Positions 30,099 through 40,698 are shown, counted from the first letter of the stretch. The stretch is 64,000 nt of DNA from Aequorivita echinoideorum (GCF_018476645.1 NZ_JAHCTB010000002.1:372001-436000); one strand, 5' to 3'. The notes: generated from the letters alone by a model not told the origin. Numbers and translations: made by a program.

Positions 30099-31244
30099 TT
30101 AATCCGCAATTTCTTTCAAAACCTTTAAATAATCTTCACGGTTTTTGATAAAATCAATTTCAGAAATATCAATAATTTTCACATTTTCAGATTGTTGGTT
30201 TTTTATGAATTCCAAATACCCGGCATTCAATTTTTGAAGATAATCCGCCTCGATACTTTGCTCGTATTTTCTTCCACGCTTTTTAATATTTTGCAACAAT
30301 CTTTCCGTATTTTGATACAGGTACACGTACAAATCTGGCTTGGGCAGTTCCTTTTGCATTACCGAAAACAACCTTTTATATAGCAGGAATTCTACTTCGG
30401 GCAGAGTAATCTGGGCAAAAATCAGTGATTTATTGATGTCATAATCACCAATTACACATTCCTTGAAAAGATCGAACTGCGCAATATCGTCCACCAATTG
30501 CTGATAGCGATCTGCTAAAAAAGACATTTCCAAAGGAAAGGCATAGCGTGCGGGATCCTCATAAAATTTGGGAAGAAAAGGATTGTCCCTAAAACGTTCC
30601 AAAATCAATTTTGCATTAAAATCATTTGCAATTTTTGTGGCGAGACTGGTTTTCCCAGCACCAATATTTCCTTCAATGGCTATGTAATTATATTTAGAAA
30701 TGTTGAAATCCTTCACCGGGTTGCTCAACCACTTGTTTTGTTTTAAAAGTGTACTGTTGTCCGTAGATTCGGCTAAAATTTTTATGATGTTTTTTTTGGA
30801 AATTGGGTGGATTATATGCGAATTGATTTCTGCCAAAGGTTGCAACACAAACTTCCGCTTCTCCATTTGGGGATGTGGAATTGTAAGCTCTTGAGATTCT
30901 AAAATGAGTTCGTCCACAAAAATGATGTCAATATCAATAGGTCGCGATGTATATGATTTTGTGGCGCCGCGCACCCTGCCCATTGTTTTTTCAATGGCAA
31001 GAATTGTTTTCAGAATTTTTTTCGGCTTTAAATCTGTATGCAGCAAAACGGCACAGTTCAAGAAAGGATCCCCTTCAAAACCCATTGCTGGTGTTTCATA
31101 AACCGAAGAGATTTTTACAATTTGTCCCACTTTTTCAAACAGAAAATTTATGGCACTTTGCAGATTCTCAAAGCGGTTTCCCATATTGCTTCCTAACGAA
31201 AAATATACGTGGTGGTTGGGTTTTAGCGTTTCCAATTTTAACAT
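30099..31244 (-). CDS. FolK-deoxynucleoside kinase fusion
   Basis: 381 residues carrying two enzymes. Residues about 10-155 are HPPK (FolK), which pyrophosphorylates 6-hydroxymethyl-dihydropterin in folate synthesis: FSLGSNMGNRFENL, RPIDIDIIF and IPHPQMEKRKFVLQPL are present. Residues about 185-381 are a deoxynucleoside kinase of the dAK/dGK type: P-loop EGNIGAGKTS near 195, ERFRDNPFLPKFYED, and the lid-region NIKKRGRKYEQ. The fusion is a known arrangement in Bacteroidota and joins folate and deoxynucleotide salvage steps in one polypeptide. Both active sites look complete. Confidence 0.92.
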   Translation of the reverse strand: MLKLETLKPNHHVYFSLGSNMGNRFENLQSAINFLFEKVGQIVKISSVYETPAMGFEGDPFLNCAVLLHTDLKPKKILKTILAIEKTMGRVRGATKSYTSRPIDIDIIFVDELILESQELTIPHPQMEKRKFVLQPLAEINSHIIHPISKKNIIKILAESTDNSTLLKQNKWLSNPVKDFNISKYNYIAIEGNIGAGKTSLATKIANDFNAKLILERFRDNPFLPKFYEDPARYAFPLEMSFLADRYQQLVDDIAQFDLFKECVIGDYDINKSLIFAQITLPEVEFLLYKRLFSVMQKELPKPDLYVYLYQNTERLLQNIKKRGRKYEQSIEADYLQKLNAGYLEFIKNQQSENVKIIDISEIDFIKNREDYLKVLKEIAD

Positions 31245-31316
31245 TTAAGACGAAATTAAGGAAAAGAAAATGACTACCAAGTAAATTTGCGAACAGTTTA
31301 AAAGTTTCGAATACAG

Positions 31317-33977
31317 ATGAAAAAATTTCTCAAAATATTCGGTATCGTTCTGGGGATTCTACTTATTCTCCTACTTGCCGCCCCGTTTTTATTCAAGGGA
31401 AGCCTTGAAAAAATGCTGAAGAAAACCATCAATGAAAACCTGAACGCCACTGTGGCTTGGGAAGAACTGGATCTCAGCCTGTTCCGAAGTTTTCCCGATG
31501 CCTCACTTCAGCTGAATAATTTCAATGTTTTGAACAAGGCTCCATTTGCCGGCGATACGTTGGCTAGCGGTAAAAGCCTGAAACTGGATATGGGCGTCAT
31601 GCAACTTTTCAAATCTAAAAATTTGAAGATTGATGCCATTCATCTTGATGGGGCGTTCATCAATATAAAGATAGATTCACTAGGAAATGCCAATTACGAT
31701 ATTGCTATAAAAGACGATGCACCGGCTGTCAATCCTGAGGAAAACGCAAACGAGGAAGGATTCAGTTTTGACCTTCAAGAGTATGAAATTACAAATTCGC
31801 GCATCAACTATCTGGATGAGGCTAGCAAAACTTTCTTAATCCTTACGGACGTTCAGCACGAGGGAAGTGGGGATTTTTCGCAGGAAATTAGCAATCTGGA
31901 TACGAAAACGCGAGCTTTGGCATCATTCAGAATTGACAGTCTTAAATATTTGACCAAAAACCAGATTGCGCTGGATGCAATTTTTAAACTCGACCTTAAA
32001 AATCAGAAATACACATTTCTTGAAAACGAAGCCAAAATCAATGAGCTGCCTTTAACATTTGAAGGATTTGTAAAAGTAAACGAAACCAACAACGAGGTGG
32101 ATTTATCTTTCAAAACGCCATCTTCAGATTTTAAAAATTTTCTGGCCGTAATTCCCGAAGCCTACGTAAAACAAATAAATGACGTGAAAACCACCGGAAA
32201 TTTCACGGTAAATGGAATGATAAAAGGAATTGTGGACAGCACCCACATACCAACCATGGATATTAAAGTAGCCAGTAACAATGCTTCGTTTAAATATCCA
32301 GATTTGCCAAAATCCGTCGAAAATATCACCATTGATGCAGAACTGATAAATGAAACAGGGCTGCTGGCAGACACCTATCTAAATATCCCTAAACTTACAT
32401 TTACCATAGACAATGAACCTTTTGAGATGCAGGCCAATATTAAAAATATGACCGAAAATGCGCTTGTGGATATGGAAATGAAGGGAGTTTTAAATCTTGC
32501 AAATATTAAACAAGTACTACCCGTGGAAATGGAACAAAATCTGAGCGGGATTTTCAGGGCAGATCTTGCCGCCGAGTTTGATATGGAATCTGTGGAAAAG
32601 GAACGTTATGATAAAATAGATGCCCGCGGCACCGCAAGTTTGACGAATTTCAATTACAAGGATGCCGGTTTTAAAAATGAAATTAAAGTATCCAATGCAA
32701 ATCTTGCGCTGCAACCTGGCGTTTTCACTTTAAGGGAATTAAATGCCACCACGGGATCTACGGATATTAAAGCTTCTGGAAATATTCAAAATTTGATTCC
32801 TTTTTTAATGAGCAAGCAAGATTTGAAAGGAAGATTTGCCGTACAGTCCAATAATTTCAATGTAAACGATTTTATGTCTTCAGAAGAAAAAACCACCTCG
32901 ACAAATACTTCTGAAGAAGGCAAATCAGCGCAAAAAACCACAACTTCCGAAGGGATAAAAATTCCAGATTTTCTCGATGCAACTTTGGATTTTTCGGCAA
33001 AAAAATTGGTTTACGATAATATTCAATTGAGCGATGCCAAAGGCACGGCGACCATTCAAAATGAGGCTGTTTCAATAAGCAATTTTACTTCAGATATTTT
33101 TGGCGGTAACATAGCATTTTCAGGAAATATTTCCACAAAAAACGAAATTCCAACCTTTTCCGTAGATCTGGATTTGAGCAAAATTGACATTGACCAATCG
33201 TTTGAAAATCTTGAAATGTTCCAGTTTCTGGTTCCTATCGCAAAGTCATTACAAGGAAGCCTGAACACTAAATTTCAGTTGAACGGGCAGTTGACAAATG
33301 ATTTTTCGCCAAAACTTTCAACACTTGCCGGAAATGCTTTGGCACAAATTATTACGGCAGAAGTTGATCCTCAACAAACGCCATTGTTATCAACTCTGGG
33401 CAATAAAATTTCATTTTTGGACCTGGATAGATTGAGTCTGCGGGATGTAAGCACCAACCTAACCTTCAACAATGGAAAAATTGAAGTAAAGCCGTTCCGT
33501 TTTGATGTGAAAGGAATTGATGTGGCGGTAGCAGGTACACATGGGCTCGATAAATCCATCGATTATAATTTAACATTTGACGTGCCCGCAAAATATTTGG
33601 GCAGTGATATTACAAAATTGATGCAAAACCTTAGCCCGAAAGAGGCTAATGAAATGAGCGTGAACCTTCCGATTGGCTTGAGAGGAACGTTTACAAATCC
33701 GCAGGTTTCCGTAGACACACAAACTGCTATAAATACATTGACACAGCAACTTTTGGCCAAACAAAAAGATAAGTTGATCAACCAAGGAGGCGATCTTTTG
33801 GGCGGACTATTGGGCGGTGGCACCAAAAAAGATTCGACAAAAACTTCAACAAATACAGGGAATAACCAACAGAATACACAACAGCAACAAACTACGCAAA
33901 CCATTAAAAATGTTCTGGGTGGACTTTTGGGCGGCAAAAAGAAGACTGATACCACCAATACAAAATCTGGGAACTGA
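31317..33977 (+). CDS. AsmA family membrane-anchored protein
   Basis: 886 residues. A single N-terminal membrane segment (about 7-27) anchors a long periplasmic beta-rich protein with repeated short motifs (LKIDAIHLDGAFINIKID and similar), typical of AsmA. Family members form groove-like bridges for lipid transport between membranes or affect outer-membrane assembly. The C-terminus is low complexity: Gly-Gly-Leu-Leu-Gly-Gly segments and a Gln/Thr-rich stretch between about 835 and 886. Transcribed alone, next to a convergent DUF2797 gene that ends at the following base. Confidence 0.85.
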   Translation: MKKFLKIFGIVLGILLILLLAAPFLFKGSLEKMLKKTINENLNATVAWEELDLSLFRSFPDASLQLNNFNVLNKAPFAGDTLASGKSLKLDMGVMQLFKSKNLKIDAIHLDGAFINIKIDSLGNANYDIAIKDDAPAVNPEENANEEGFSFDLQEYEITNSRINYLDEASKTFLILTDVQHEGSGDFSQEISNLDTKTRALASFRIDSLKYLTKNQIALDAIFKLDLKNQKYTFLENEAKINELPLTFEGFVKVNETNNEVDLSFKTPSSDFKNFLAVIPEAYVKQINDVKTTGNFTVNGMIKGIVDSTHIPTMDIKVASNNASFKYPDLPKSVENITIDAELINETGLLADTYLNIPKLTFTIDNEPFEMQANIKNMTENALVDMEMKGVLNLANIKQVLPVEMEQNLSGIFRADLAAEFDMESVEKERYDKIDARGTASLTNFNYKDAGFKNEIKVSNANLALQPGVFTLRELNATTGSTDIKASGNIQNLIPFLMSKQDLKGRFAVQSNNFNVNDFMSSEEKTTSTNTSEEGKSAQKTTTSEGIKIPDFLDATLDFSAKKLVYDNIQLSDAKGTATIQNEAVSISNFTSDIFGGNIAFSGNISTKNEIPTFSVDLDLSKIDIDQSFENLEMFQFLVPIAKSLQGSLNTKFQLNGQLTNDFSPKLSTLAGNALAQIITAEVDPQQTPLLSTLGNKISFLDLDRLSLRDVSTNLTFNNGKIEVKPFRFDVKGIDVAVAGTHGLDKSIDYNLTFDVPAKYLGSDITKLMQNLSPKEANEMSVNLPIGLRGTFTNPQVSVDTQTAINTLTQQLLAKQKDKLINQGGDLLGGLLGGGTKKDSTKTSTNTGNNQQNTQQQQTTQTIKNVLGGLLGGKKKTDTTNTKSGN

Positions 33978-34772
33978 TCAATTTACGGTGATGGAAACCA
34001 CATAACCTTCGTTGCCACGCACATTGAAAACGGTATCGTCCGCAAAAAGTAAATATTGACCCTTAATCCCTTTTAAAACGCCTTCATAAAAAGGTGATTT
34101 TTCAAGATTGAGGGTTTTTGGTTTCAATGGATATTGCAAAACCGGAAATTGAAGATTGGTTTCAACATTATTTTCAATGAAATATTCAGCAGCTTCGGCA
34201 GGAATATATTGCCTTAAATTATTTCGCCATAATGCCAAATCCTCATCTTTAATATCGTTTTTCAGCATACTTCGCCAGTTTGTCTTGTCGCTTAAATGGT
34301 CTTTCAGTGCGACTTCGGTTATGCCCGCGAGATAGCGATTGGGCACTTCCACAATTTCAATGGCTTCGTGCGCTCCTTGATCTATCCATCGCGTGGGGAT
34401 TTGTGTTTTTCGCGTAACACCTACTTTAATACTGCTACTATTTGCTAGATAAACCACATGGGGCTGCAATTGTACGCGCTTTTCGTAATCCAGATCACGT
34501 TCCTCAATTCCTAAATGCGCCTTACTTTTTTCGGGATTTATAACCCAATCTGCCGCCTGCGGAATGGAATAAAAACAATCATAACAATACCCTTGTCTAT
34601 AAATTTTCTTTTGAAGTCCACAATTAAGGCACTGATAACGAAGAAAATTGATGGAAATTTTTTTATCCAATAATTGGTTAACGTTTAAAAAATCATTTTC
34701 AAAAACCAAATAATACTGAATGGGCGAACCGTTTTCGGTCTGCATTTTAGTGAGCACTCCTTCGTAATTCAT
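33978..34772 (-). CDS. DUF2797 family protein
   Basis: 264 residues. Four Cys in CLNCGLQKKIYRQGYCYDCF near 48-67 form a zinc-ribbon-like site, followed by VVYLANSSSIKVGVTRKTQIPTRW near 105-128, a core resembling the GIY-YIG/T5orf172 nuclease fold (family impression). No function is established for DUF2797. It is complete, cytosolic, and convergent with the AsmA gene without a gap. Confidence 0.8.
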   Translation of the reverse strand: MNYEGVLTKMQTENGSPIQYYLVFENDFLNVNQLLDKKISINFLRYQCLNCGLQKKIYRQGYCYDCFYSIPQAADWVINPEKSKAHLGIEERDLDYEKRVQLQPHVVYLANSSSIKVGVTRKTQIPTRWIDQGAHEAIEIVEVPNRYLAGITEVALKDHLSDKTNWRSMLKNDIKDEDLALWRNNLRQYIPAEAAEYFIENNVETNLQFPVLQYPLKPKTLNLEKSPFYEGVLKGIKGQYLLFADDTVFNVRGNEGYVVSITVN

Positions 34773-34892
34773 GGATCCAAATTTTTTATTCCGAATTTAT
34801 TTTTGAAGCAATTGGGCGCAACATCGCCCGAAAAAAGAAATATTCGTAATTATAAAATTGTTATTTTTATAGCATAAAGATAGCGGAAAAAC

Positions 34893-36434
34893 ATGCCAAT
34901 CCCCATCGTAAATTCCATTGCTTCGTGGTTTCTGAAAAAAAGATTTCATCAAATTGATCTTTTTTTGAAGTACCCCATTGAGGTTCAGGAAGAATTACTT
35001 TTCAACTTGCTCTACAAAGCAAAAAATACGGAGATAGGTCGTGAATATGATTTTTCCAGCATAAAAAGCTATCGCGAATTTGCAGATAGAATTCCCGTTA
35101 CCACCTATGAGGAAAATGAAGCGCGCATTGAGCGCGCACGTAGGGGCGAAACAAATATTTTCTGGCCCACCCACATAAAATGGTTCGCAAAATCCAGCGG
35201 AACCACAAATGCGAAAAGCAAATTTATTCCCGTTACTTTCGATTCTTTGGAAGGCTGCCATTACGCTGCCAGTAAGGACTTGCTGTGTATGTACCTAAAC
35301 AATAATCCAAATGCGAATCTATTTTTAGGAAAAAGTTTACGGCTGGGCGGAAGCAAGCAATTATATCAGGAAAATGGGACTGTGTTTGGCGATCTTTCGG
35401 CCATTTTAATTGATAATATGCCGTTTTGGGCGGAGTTTAGCAGTACGCCCAGCAGCGAAGTTTCATTGATGGCAGATTGGGAAACCAAAATGCAAGCGAT
35501 AGTAAACGAGACCATAAAGGAAAACGTTACAAGCCTCGCCGGGGTGCCCTCGTGGATGCTTGTTTTGTTGAACAATGTAATGGAGACCACTGGCAAAGGA
35601 AATTTGTTTGAAGTGTGGCCAAATTTAGAAGTGTATTTTCACGGAGGCGTAAATTTTGATCCCTACATAGACCAGTATAATAAATTGTTGCCGAAGAGTG
35701 AATTCAGGTATTATGAAATCTATAATGCTTCGGAAGGTTTTTTTGCCATACAGGATAGAAATGATAATAAGGAATTGATGCTCATGTTGGATTACGGAAT
35801 TTTCTACGAATTCATCCCAATGAACAGTTACGGCACTCCAGAAGAAAAAGTAATTCCGCTGAGTGAAGTTGAGGAAGGACAAAATTATGCAGTAGTTATT
35901 ACTACCAATTCGGGTCTTTGGCGATATAAAATTGGGGATACTGTTCGTTTTACCTCGACCAATCCGTACCGTATAAAAGTTACTGGGAGAACCAAGCACC
36001 ACATCAACGTTTTTGGCGAAGAACTTATAATAGAAAATGCGGAGAGTGCCCTTCGGAAAGTTTCACAGATTACAAATGCTGAAATTGTGGATTACACCGT
36101 AGCTCCTATATACATGGATGGAAAGAAAAAGGGCGCCCACGAATGGATGATTGAATTCAAGCTTCCTCCGCAGGATATGCAGACATTTTCTCAGTTACTT
36201 GATTCAGCCCTTCAGGAAGTAAATAGCGATTACGAAGCAAAACGGTACAATAATACGACGCTTAATGCGCCAAAAATTCATTCGGCGCGGGAAAGACTTT
36301 TTTACGATTGGCTAAAACTTAAAGATAAACTAGGTGGCCAGCACAAAGTTCCCAGACTTTCCAATTCCCGGGACTATTTAGAGGAACTTTTGGCACTCAA
36401 TAAGACTTCTCAACAAGACGTAGAAGTGTATTAA
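34893..36434 (+). CDS. GH3 family acyl-adenylate/amido synthetase-like protein
   Basis: 513 residues over the full GH3 (auxin-responsive promoter) fold of the ANL superfamily. Plant relatives adenylate carboxylic acids such as jasmonate or auxin and join them to amino acids; the bacterial role is unknown. Visible are the ATP-binding KSSGTTNAKSKFIPVT near 109-124, SLAGVPSWMLVLLNN near 214, YNASEGFFAIQD near 279, and YRIKVTGRTKHHINVFGEEL near 355. It is a monocistronic gene. Confidence 0.85.
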   Translation: MPIPIVNSIASWFLKKRFHQIDLFLKYPIEVQEELLFNLLYKAKNTEIGREYDFSSIKSYREFADRIPVTTYEENEARIERARRGETNIFWPTHIKWFAKSSGTTNAKSKFIPVTFDSLEGCHYAASKDLLCMYLNNNPNANLFLGKSLRLGGSKQLYQENGTVFGDLSAILIDNMPFWAEFSSTPSSEVSLMADWETKMQAIVNETIKENVTSLAGVPSWMLVLLNNVMETTGKGNLFEVWPNLEVYFHGGVNFDPYIDQYNKLLPKSEFRYYEIYNASEGFFAIQDRNDNKELMLMLDYGIFYEFIPMNSYGTPEEKVIPLSEVEEGQNYAVVITTNSGLWRYKIGDTVRFTSTNPYRIKVTGRTKHHINVFGEELIIENAESALRKVSQITNAEIVDYTVAPIYMDGKKKGAHEWMIEFKLPPQDMQTFSQLLDSALQEVNSDYEAKRYNNTTLNAPKIHSARERLFYDWLKLKDKLGGQHKVPRLSNSRDYLEELLALNKTSQQDVEVY

Positions 36435-36576
36435 ATCGATGATTTTTTCACTTAAACGACACTGTTATTCACGGGTTTGCATTTCAACGAATATGTAATA
36501 CGTTCAACTAAAAGTTTTGTGGCATCCTGCATTCCGCTGTAAGTTTGCTTCATCAAAAAACAATAGTTGCCCCCAA

Positions 36577-36762
36577 ATGAAAAAATTTATTTACATAATT
36601 TCTTTTTTAGTTTTTACAGCTTCTTTTTGCTCTTGCTCTGCAACACAGCAAGTGAAAAATTCTGACAATCAAGTAGCCGGATATAATCTTAAAAGTAAAA
36701 GAGAGAAAATGGAGCAAAAAATATTGAATAACAAAAACAAAATACTTTTGGCTACGCCATAA
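36577..36762 (+). CDS. Small lipoprotein
   Basis: 61 residues from ATG 36577; upstream in-frame codons lie in non-coding DNA. A signal peptide ends in a lipobox-like FCSCSATQQ (Cys near 17 or 19). The mature peptide is about 43 residues, Lys/Asn-rich and probably exported to a membrane. A strong terminator follows 27 bases after the stop. Function unknown. Confidence 0.6.
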   Translation: MKKFIYIISFLVFTASFCSCSATQQVKNSDNQVAGYNLKSKREKMEQKILNNKNKILLATP

Positions 36763-36789
36763 CTACAAAAACATATAAATTATAAAAAA

Positions 36790-36816
36790 CCTCGGAACGT
36801 TCCGAGGTTTTTTTTT
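36790..36816 (+). terminator. Intrinsic terminator, perfect palindrome
   Basis: CCTCGGAACGTTCCGAGG (36790-36807) is a perfect palindrome with a T-run on the plus side and an A-run before it. It can end both the lipoprotein gene and the leftward clpX transcript. Confidence 0.88.
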
Positions 36817-36844
36817 GGGTTAAAGTATTTGTGATATAAAGCGA

Positions 36845-38077
36845 TTACGAAACTGCCTTCAATTTCTTGAGTGTTGATTTATTCAATTTCTCTTCAGCAT
36901 ATTCTTTTGTAACGTGCAGTTTTTTGTGATCTGTACCAGGCAATTCGTACATAGCATCTGTTAAAACAGCTTCACATAATGAACGTAAGCCGCGGGCCCC
37001 AAGTTTATATTCAATGGCCTGTTCAACAATGAAATCAAGTGCTTCTTCCGTAATAACAAATTCTATATCATCCATTTCAAACAATTTTTTATACTGTTTT
37101 ATAATGGCGTTTTTTGGTTCGGTAAGAATGGCGCGAAGCGTCTCCTTGTCCAACGGATTCATATAGGTTAATACTGGAAGACGGCCAATGATTTCAGGTA
37201 TCAGGCCAAAATCCTTTAAATCTTTCGGAATAATGTACCGAAGCATATTGTCTTTTTCCATTTGGTTTTCCTTGACTGACGCGGTAAAACCAACGGCCTG
37301 CATATTCAAGCGTTTTGAGATATGCCTTTCAATACCATCAAAAGCACCTCCAGCGATAAATAAAATATTTTCAGTATTTACCTCAATGAATTTTTGATCG
37401 GGGTGTTTTCTTCCTCCCTTTGGCGGAACATTTACAGTGGTTCCTTCCAAAAGCTTCAACAGAGCTTGCTGCACCCCTTCTCCACTCACATCTCGGGTTA
37501 TCGATGGATTGTCGCTTTTGCGGGCTATTTTGTCAATTTCATCAATAAAAACTATTCCATTTTCTGCCTTTTCAAGATTGTAATCTGCCGCCTGAAGCAA
37601 GCGCGTCAAGATACTTTCCACATCTTCGCCTACGTAGCCAGCTTCGGTTAAAACAGTTGCATCAACAATGGCAAGTGGTACATTCAACATACGTGCAATT
37701 GTTTTTGCGATCAGCGTTTTTCCAGTTCCAGTTTGGCCAACAATGATAATGTTACTTTTCTGGATTTCAATATCATCTTCACTTTTTGGCTGCAGCAACC
37801 TTTTATAATGGTTGTAAACTGCAACTGACATAACCTTTTTAGTATGTTCTTGACCAATAACGTATTCGTCAAGAAAAGCCTTTATCAATTTTGGTTTTTT
37901 CAGCATTAGGTCTTTGGTCAATTCGCCATTGCCGGAGTGCAATGCTTCCTCGACCACAATTCCGTGTGCCTGTTCGATACAGCGGTCACAAATATGGGCA
38001 TCCAAACCTGCTATCAGCAAATTTGTTTCAGCCTTTTTCCTTCCGCAGAATGAACACTCTAAATCTTCTTTTGGCAT
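36845..38077 (-). CDS. clpX: ClpX, ATP-dependent unfoldase of ClpXP
   Basis: 410 residues from ATG 38077; an in-frame TTG five codons upstream is less likely. It unfolds tagged proteins and feeds them to ClpP. The N-terminal zinc-binding domain has Cys8, Cys11, Cys30 and Cys33. The AAA+ module follows with Walker A GQTGTGKT near 115, Walker B IVFIDEID, sensor 2 GARGLR near 365, and an IGF-like ClpP loop within [10 protein letters not shown] or its neighbourhood. It lies 27 bases downstream of clpP in the same direction, forming the common tig-clpP-clpX group. Confidence 0.97.
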   Translation of the reverse strand: MPKEDLECSFCGRKKAETNLLIAGLDAHICDRCIEQAHGIVVEEALHSGNGELTKDLMLKKPKLIKAFLDEYVIGQEHTKKVMSVAVYNHYKRLLQPKSEDDIEIQKSNIIIVGQTGTGKTLIAKTIARMLNVPLAIVDATVLTEAGYVGEDVESILTRLLQAADYNLEKAENGIVFIDEIDKIARKSDNPSITRDVSGEGVQQALLKLLEGTTVNVPPKGGRKHPDQKFIEVNTENILFIAGGAFDGIERHISKRLNMQAVGFTASVKENQMEKDNMLRYIIPKDLKDFGLIPEIIGRLPVLTYMNPLDKETLRAILTEPKNAIIKQYKKLFEMDDIEFVITEEALDFIVEQAIEYKLGARGLRSLCEAVLTDAMYELPGTDHKKLHVTKEYAEEKLNKSTLKKLKAVS

Positions 38078-38104
38078 ATTATTCTTTTTCAAAAAAAATC
38101 CTTT

Positions 38105-38779
38105 TTAGCTTCGGGTCAAAATTTCATCTATCATTCCATATTCCAAAGCCCTATCCGCTTTCATCCAGTAATCCCTATCACTATCCTCGTAAACTTTTTC
38201 ATACGTTTGTCCAGTGTGTTTAGCAATTATTCTATATAATTCCTCCTTTAGCGAAATAATTTCCCGCGCGGTAATTTCAATATCGCTTGCCTGTCCTTGC
38301 GCTCCGCCCAATGGCTGGTGTATCATAACTCGGGAATGCGTTAAACCGCTTCTTTTTCCTTTTTCGCCCGCGCACAAAAGCACTGCGGCCATGGAGGCCG
38401 CCATTCCAGTACAGATGGTAGCTACGTCTGGCTTAATGAATTGCATGGTATCGTAAATTCCCAATCCGGCATATACACTACCGCCCGGAGAATTTATATA
38501 AATTTGAATATCGCGCGTGGCATCCGTACTTGCCAAAAACAGGAGTTGTGCTTGTACAATATTTGCTACTTGATCATTGATTCCCGTTCCTAAAAATATG
38601 ATCCGGTCCATCATCAAGCGTGAAAAAACGTCCATAGCAACAGCGTTCATCTGGCGTTCCTCTATAATATTGGGCGTTAAATTCACTGGGTACATACTGC
38701 TAATTATTTGATCGTAGTACATAGCATTAATACCCTGATCTTTAGTGGCAAAATTTTTAAATTCTTTACTATAGTCCAT
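38105..38779 (-). CDS. clpP: ClpP protease subunit
   Basis: 224 residues. Serine protease chamber of ClpXP. The catalytic triad is Ser129 (TGMAASMA), His154 (MIHQPLGG) and Asp203 (DSDRDYW), with the family spacing. The N-terminal ~30 residues precede the mature enzyme and are probably removed by self-processing. Complete and ordinary. Confidence 0.97.
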   Translation of the reverse strand: MDYSKEFKNFATKDQGINAMYYDQIISSMYPVNLTPNIIEERQMNAVAMDVFSRLMMDRIIFLGTGINDQVANIVQAQLLFLASTDATRDIQIYINSPGGSVYAGLGIYDTMQFIKPDVATICTGMAASMAAVLLCAGEKGKRSGLTHSRVMIHQPLGGAQGQASDIEITAREIISLKEELYRIIAKHTGQTYEKVYEDSDRDYWMKADRALEYGMIDEILTRS

Positions 38780-38893
38780 AAATGTTCAATTCCTTATTTT
38801 AAAACTGTTGTTATATCCTGCCATTTGCAGGAATGAAAAAGGCGTTAAATTATAAATAATCCAACGCCTAAAGATAACTATTTATTCGCTGAA

Positions 38894-40213
38894 TTACGCG
38901 TAGGCTTCTTTTACGAATTTGTCGTAGGTGACCTCTTTGGTCTTCAGCTTTGCATTTTCCTTAAAGTAGTTTAATAATTTATTGGTGTTCAGTTGTTCGC
39001 TCAAACGCTGCACTTCTTCTTTGTTTGAAAGAATTCTTGCCGCAATGGATTCCAATTCCTCATCCGTAGGGTTGTTTTGACCAAATTGCGCCATTTGGGC
39101 TTTTATCATATTTTTAGAATACTCTTTCAATTCATCAAAGGTAACCTGAAGATTATTTTCTGCGCGAAGTTTTCCTTCAATAAGTTGGTAGCGAAGACCT
39201 TTTTCGCTTCTTTCGTATTCGGCTTTTGCATCTTCCTCAGAAAGTTTCTTTTCTCCGCTCACGGCAATCCAGCGCTGTAAAAATGCATCTGGGAGATCAA
39301 ATTTTGTGTTTTCTATCAATGAATCTACCACGTCGTTCAATAATTTTTGATCGCTCTGCTGCGCAAACTGCCCTTCAGCATCTTCCTTGATTTTTTTCTT
39401 TAATTCTTCTTCTGAAGTTACCACACCTTCGCCAAACAATTTGTCAAATAATTCTTGGTTAAGTTCCGCCATTTCGCGTTTGTTGACCTCTTCAATTTTG
39501 AAGGAAACCGCTATATCGAGACCGTGCGCATCATCGTGGGCAACGCCAAAGTATTTTTGATTGTCGTGATCATCTGCAAACATACCCTTGGTATTCAAGG
39601 AAACCATATCGCCAACTTTTGCGCCCATTAGGCTTTCAAGCTGTGATTTTCCAGCAATATCTTCTGTGGAAAGCGTTGTTTTCTTTTCAATTTCTTTTTC
39701 TGAAGAAGTAAAAGTACCGGTAATCTCATCACCCTTTTCAACTTCATTCTTAGAAATCAATTTTCCGTATTGCTTGCGGATTGTTTTTACTTGGTTATTT
39801 AACATTTCCTCGTCTGCCACGATTTTGTACTGCAACACTTCATTGCCCTTCACATCCACATTGAAATCTGGCGCAAGGCCCAATTCAAATTCAAATGAGT
39901 AATCATCAGCATCCCAGTTGATGTCTGCTTCATTCTTCGGAAGTGGATTTCCCAGAACATCCAGTTTTTCTTCGGTAAGAAATTTATGAAGCGCATCCTG
40001 CAAAAGCTTATTCACTTCTTCTACCAAAACAGCCTTGCCGTACTGCTTTTTCACCATTCCCATTGGCACATGTCCTTTTCTAAAACCGGGAATATTGGCA
40101 TTTTTACGATAATCGCTCAGCACTTTTTCAACTTTTCCAGCGTAATCGTCCTTTGAAATTTCCACTGTAATTACAGCGTTCAATTTATCAATGTCTTTTT
40201 TTGTAATGTTCAT
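38894..40213 (-). CDS. tig: Trigger factor chaperone
   Basis: 439 residues from ATG 40213 (MNITKKDIDK); the frame is open 20 codons further upstream, but that part is not like trigger factor. It binds at the ribosome exit tunnel. The ribosome-binding signature is NIPGFRKGHVPMGMVKKQYG near 35-54. A PPIase-like middle domain, possibly degenerate, and a long helical C-terminal substrate-binding part (to LKTKEVTYDKFVKEAYA) follow. It is the first gene of the leftward tig-clpP-clpX group. Confidence 0.95.
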   Translation of the reverse strand: MNITKKDIDKLNAVITVEISKDDYAGKVEKVLSDYRKNANIPGFRKGHVPMGMVKKQYGKAVLVEEVNKLLQDALHKFLTEEKLDVLGNPLPKNEADINWDADDYSFEFELGLAPDFNVDVKGNEVLQYKIVADEEMLNNQVKTIRKQYGKLISKNEVEKGDEITGTFTSSEKEIEKKTTLSTEDIAGKSQLESLMGAKVGDMVSLNTKGMFADDHDNQKYFGVAHDDAHGLDIAVSFKIEEVNKREMAELNQELFDKLFGEGVVTSEEELKKKIKEDAEGQFAQQSDQKLLNDVVDSLIENTKFDLPDAFLQRWIAVSGEKKLSEEDAKAEYERSEKGLRYQLIEGKLRAENNLQVTFDELKEYSKNMIKAQMAQFGQNNPTDEELESIAARILSNKEEVQRLSEQLNTNKLLNYFKENAKLKTKEVTYDKFVKEAYA

Positions 40214-40353
40214 TTTTTCTCTTCTGAATTTCGGGACGCAAAAATACGGCTTTTTAAAGAACCCAACAAACATTTACAACCCGTTGTTTCTGAAAGAGAT
40301 TAGGCTATTCCGAAGCAAGGTTAAATATCGACTTCAAATTAACCGGAGCGCAT

Positions 40354-40698
40354 TCATCTTTCTTCCTTCAAAAGCGAAAAAAGAATGGATTGAAAAAGGG
40401 AAAGCAATAAGCTAAAGAGTAGTGCCCACCAGATGGAAGCAACATTAAAACCTCCCACAAAAAAATCTGCCATCAAAATAATTATGGCATTTACAATTAA
40501 TAGAAAAAGACCGAAAGTGATTATGGTTATGGGTAGCGTAAACAAAATCAAAATGGGTTTTACAATGAGCCGAAGCAACGCGATAACAATGGCCACAACA
40601 ATGGCCGTGCCATAGCCATCTACCATAACACCCGGAAGAATTTGTGATAGCACCACGACGGCGAGTGCCGTAAGCAGTAATTTTAGAAGGAATTTCAT
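40354..40698 (-). CDS. YvlD/phage-holin-4 family membrane protein
   Basis: 114 residues with four membrane segments (about 3-22, 28-47, 54-77 and 88-110) and the family pattern RLIVKPILILFTLPITIITFG. Despite the Pfam name Phage_holin_4_2, this is a chromosomal gene common in Bacteroidota, not linked to a phage here. Its role is uncertain (envelope stress in Bacillus relatives). It stands alone, with a terminator behind the gene to its right. Confidence 0.85.
   Translation of the reverse strand: MKFLLKLLLTALAVVVLSQILPGVMVDGYGTAIVVAIVIALLRLIVKPILILFTLPITIITFGLFLLIVNAIIILMADFFVGGFNVASIWWALLFSLLLSLFQSILFSLLKEER

Noticed and set aside
40354-40698. Phage-holin-named protein considered as a second prophage remnant
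   Set aside because: The family is a chromosomal YvlD-like group; neighbours are housekeeping genes and no phage gene is close.
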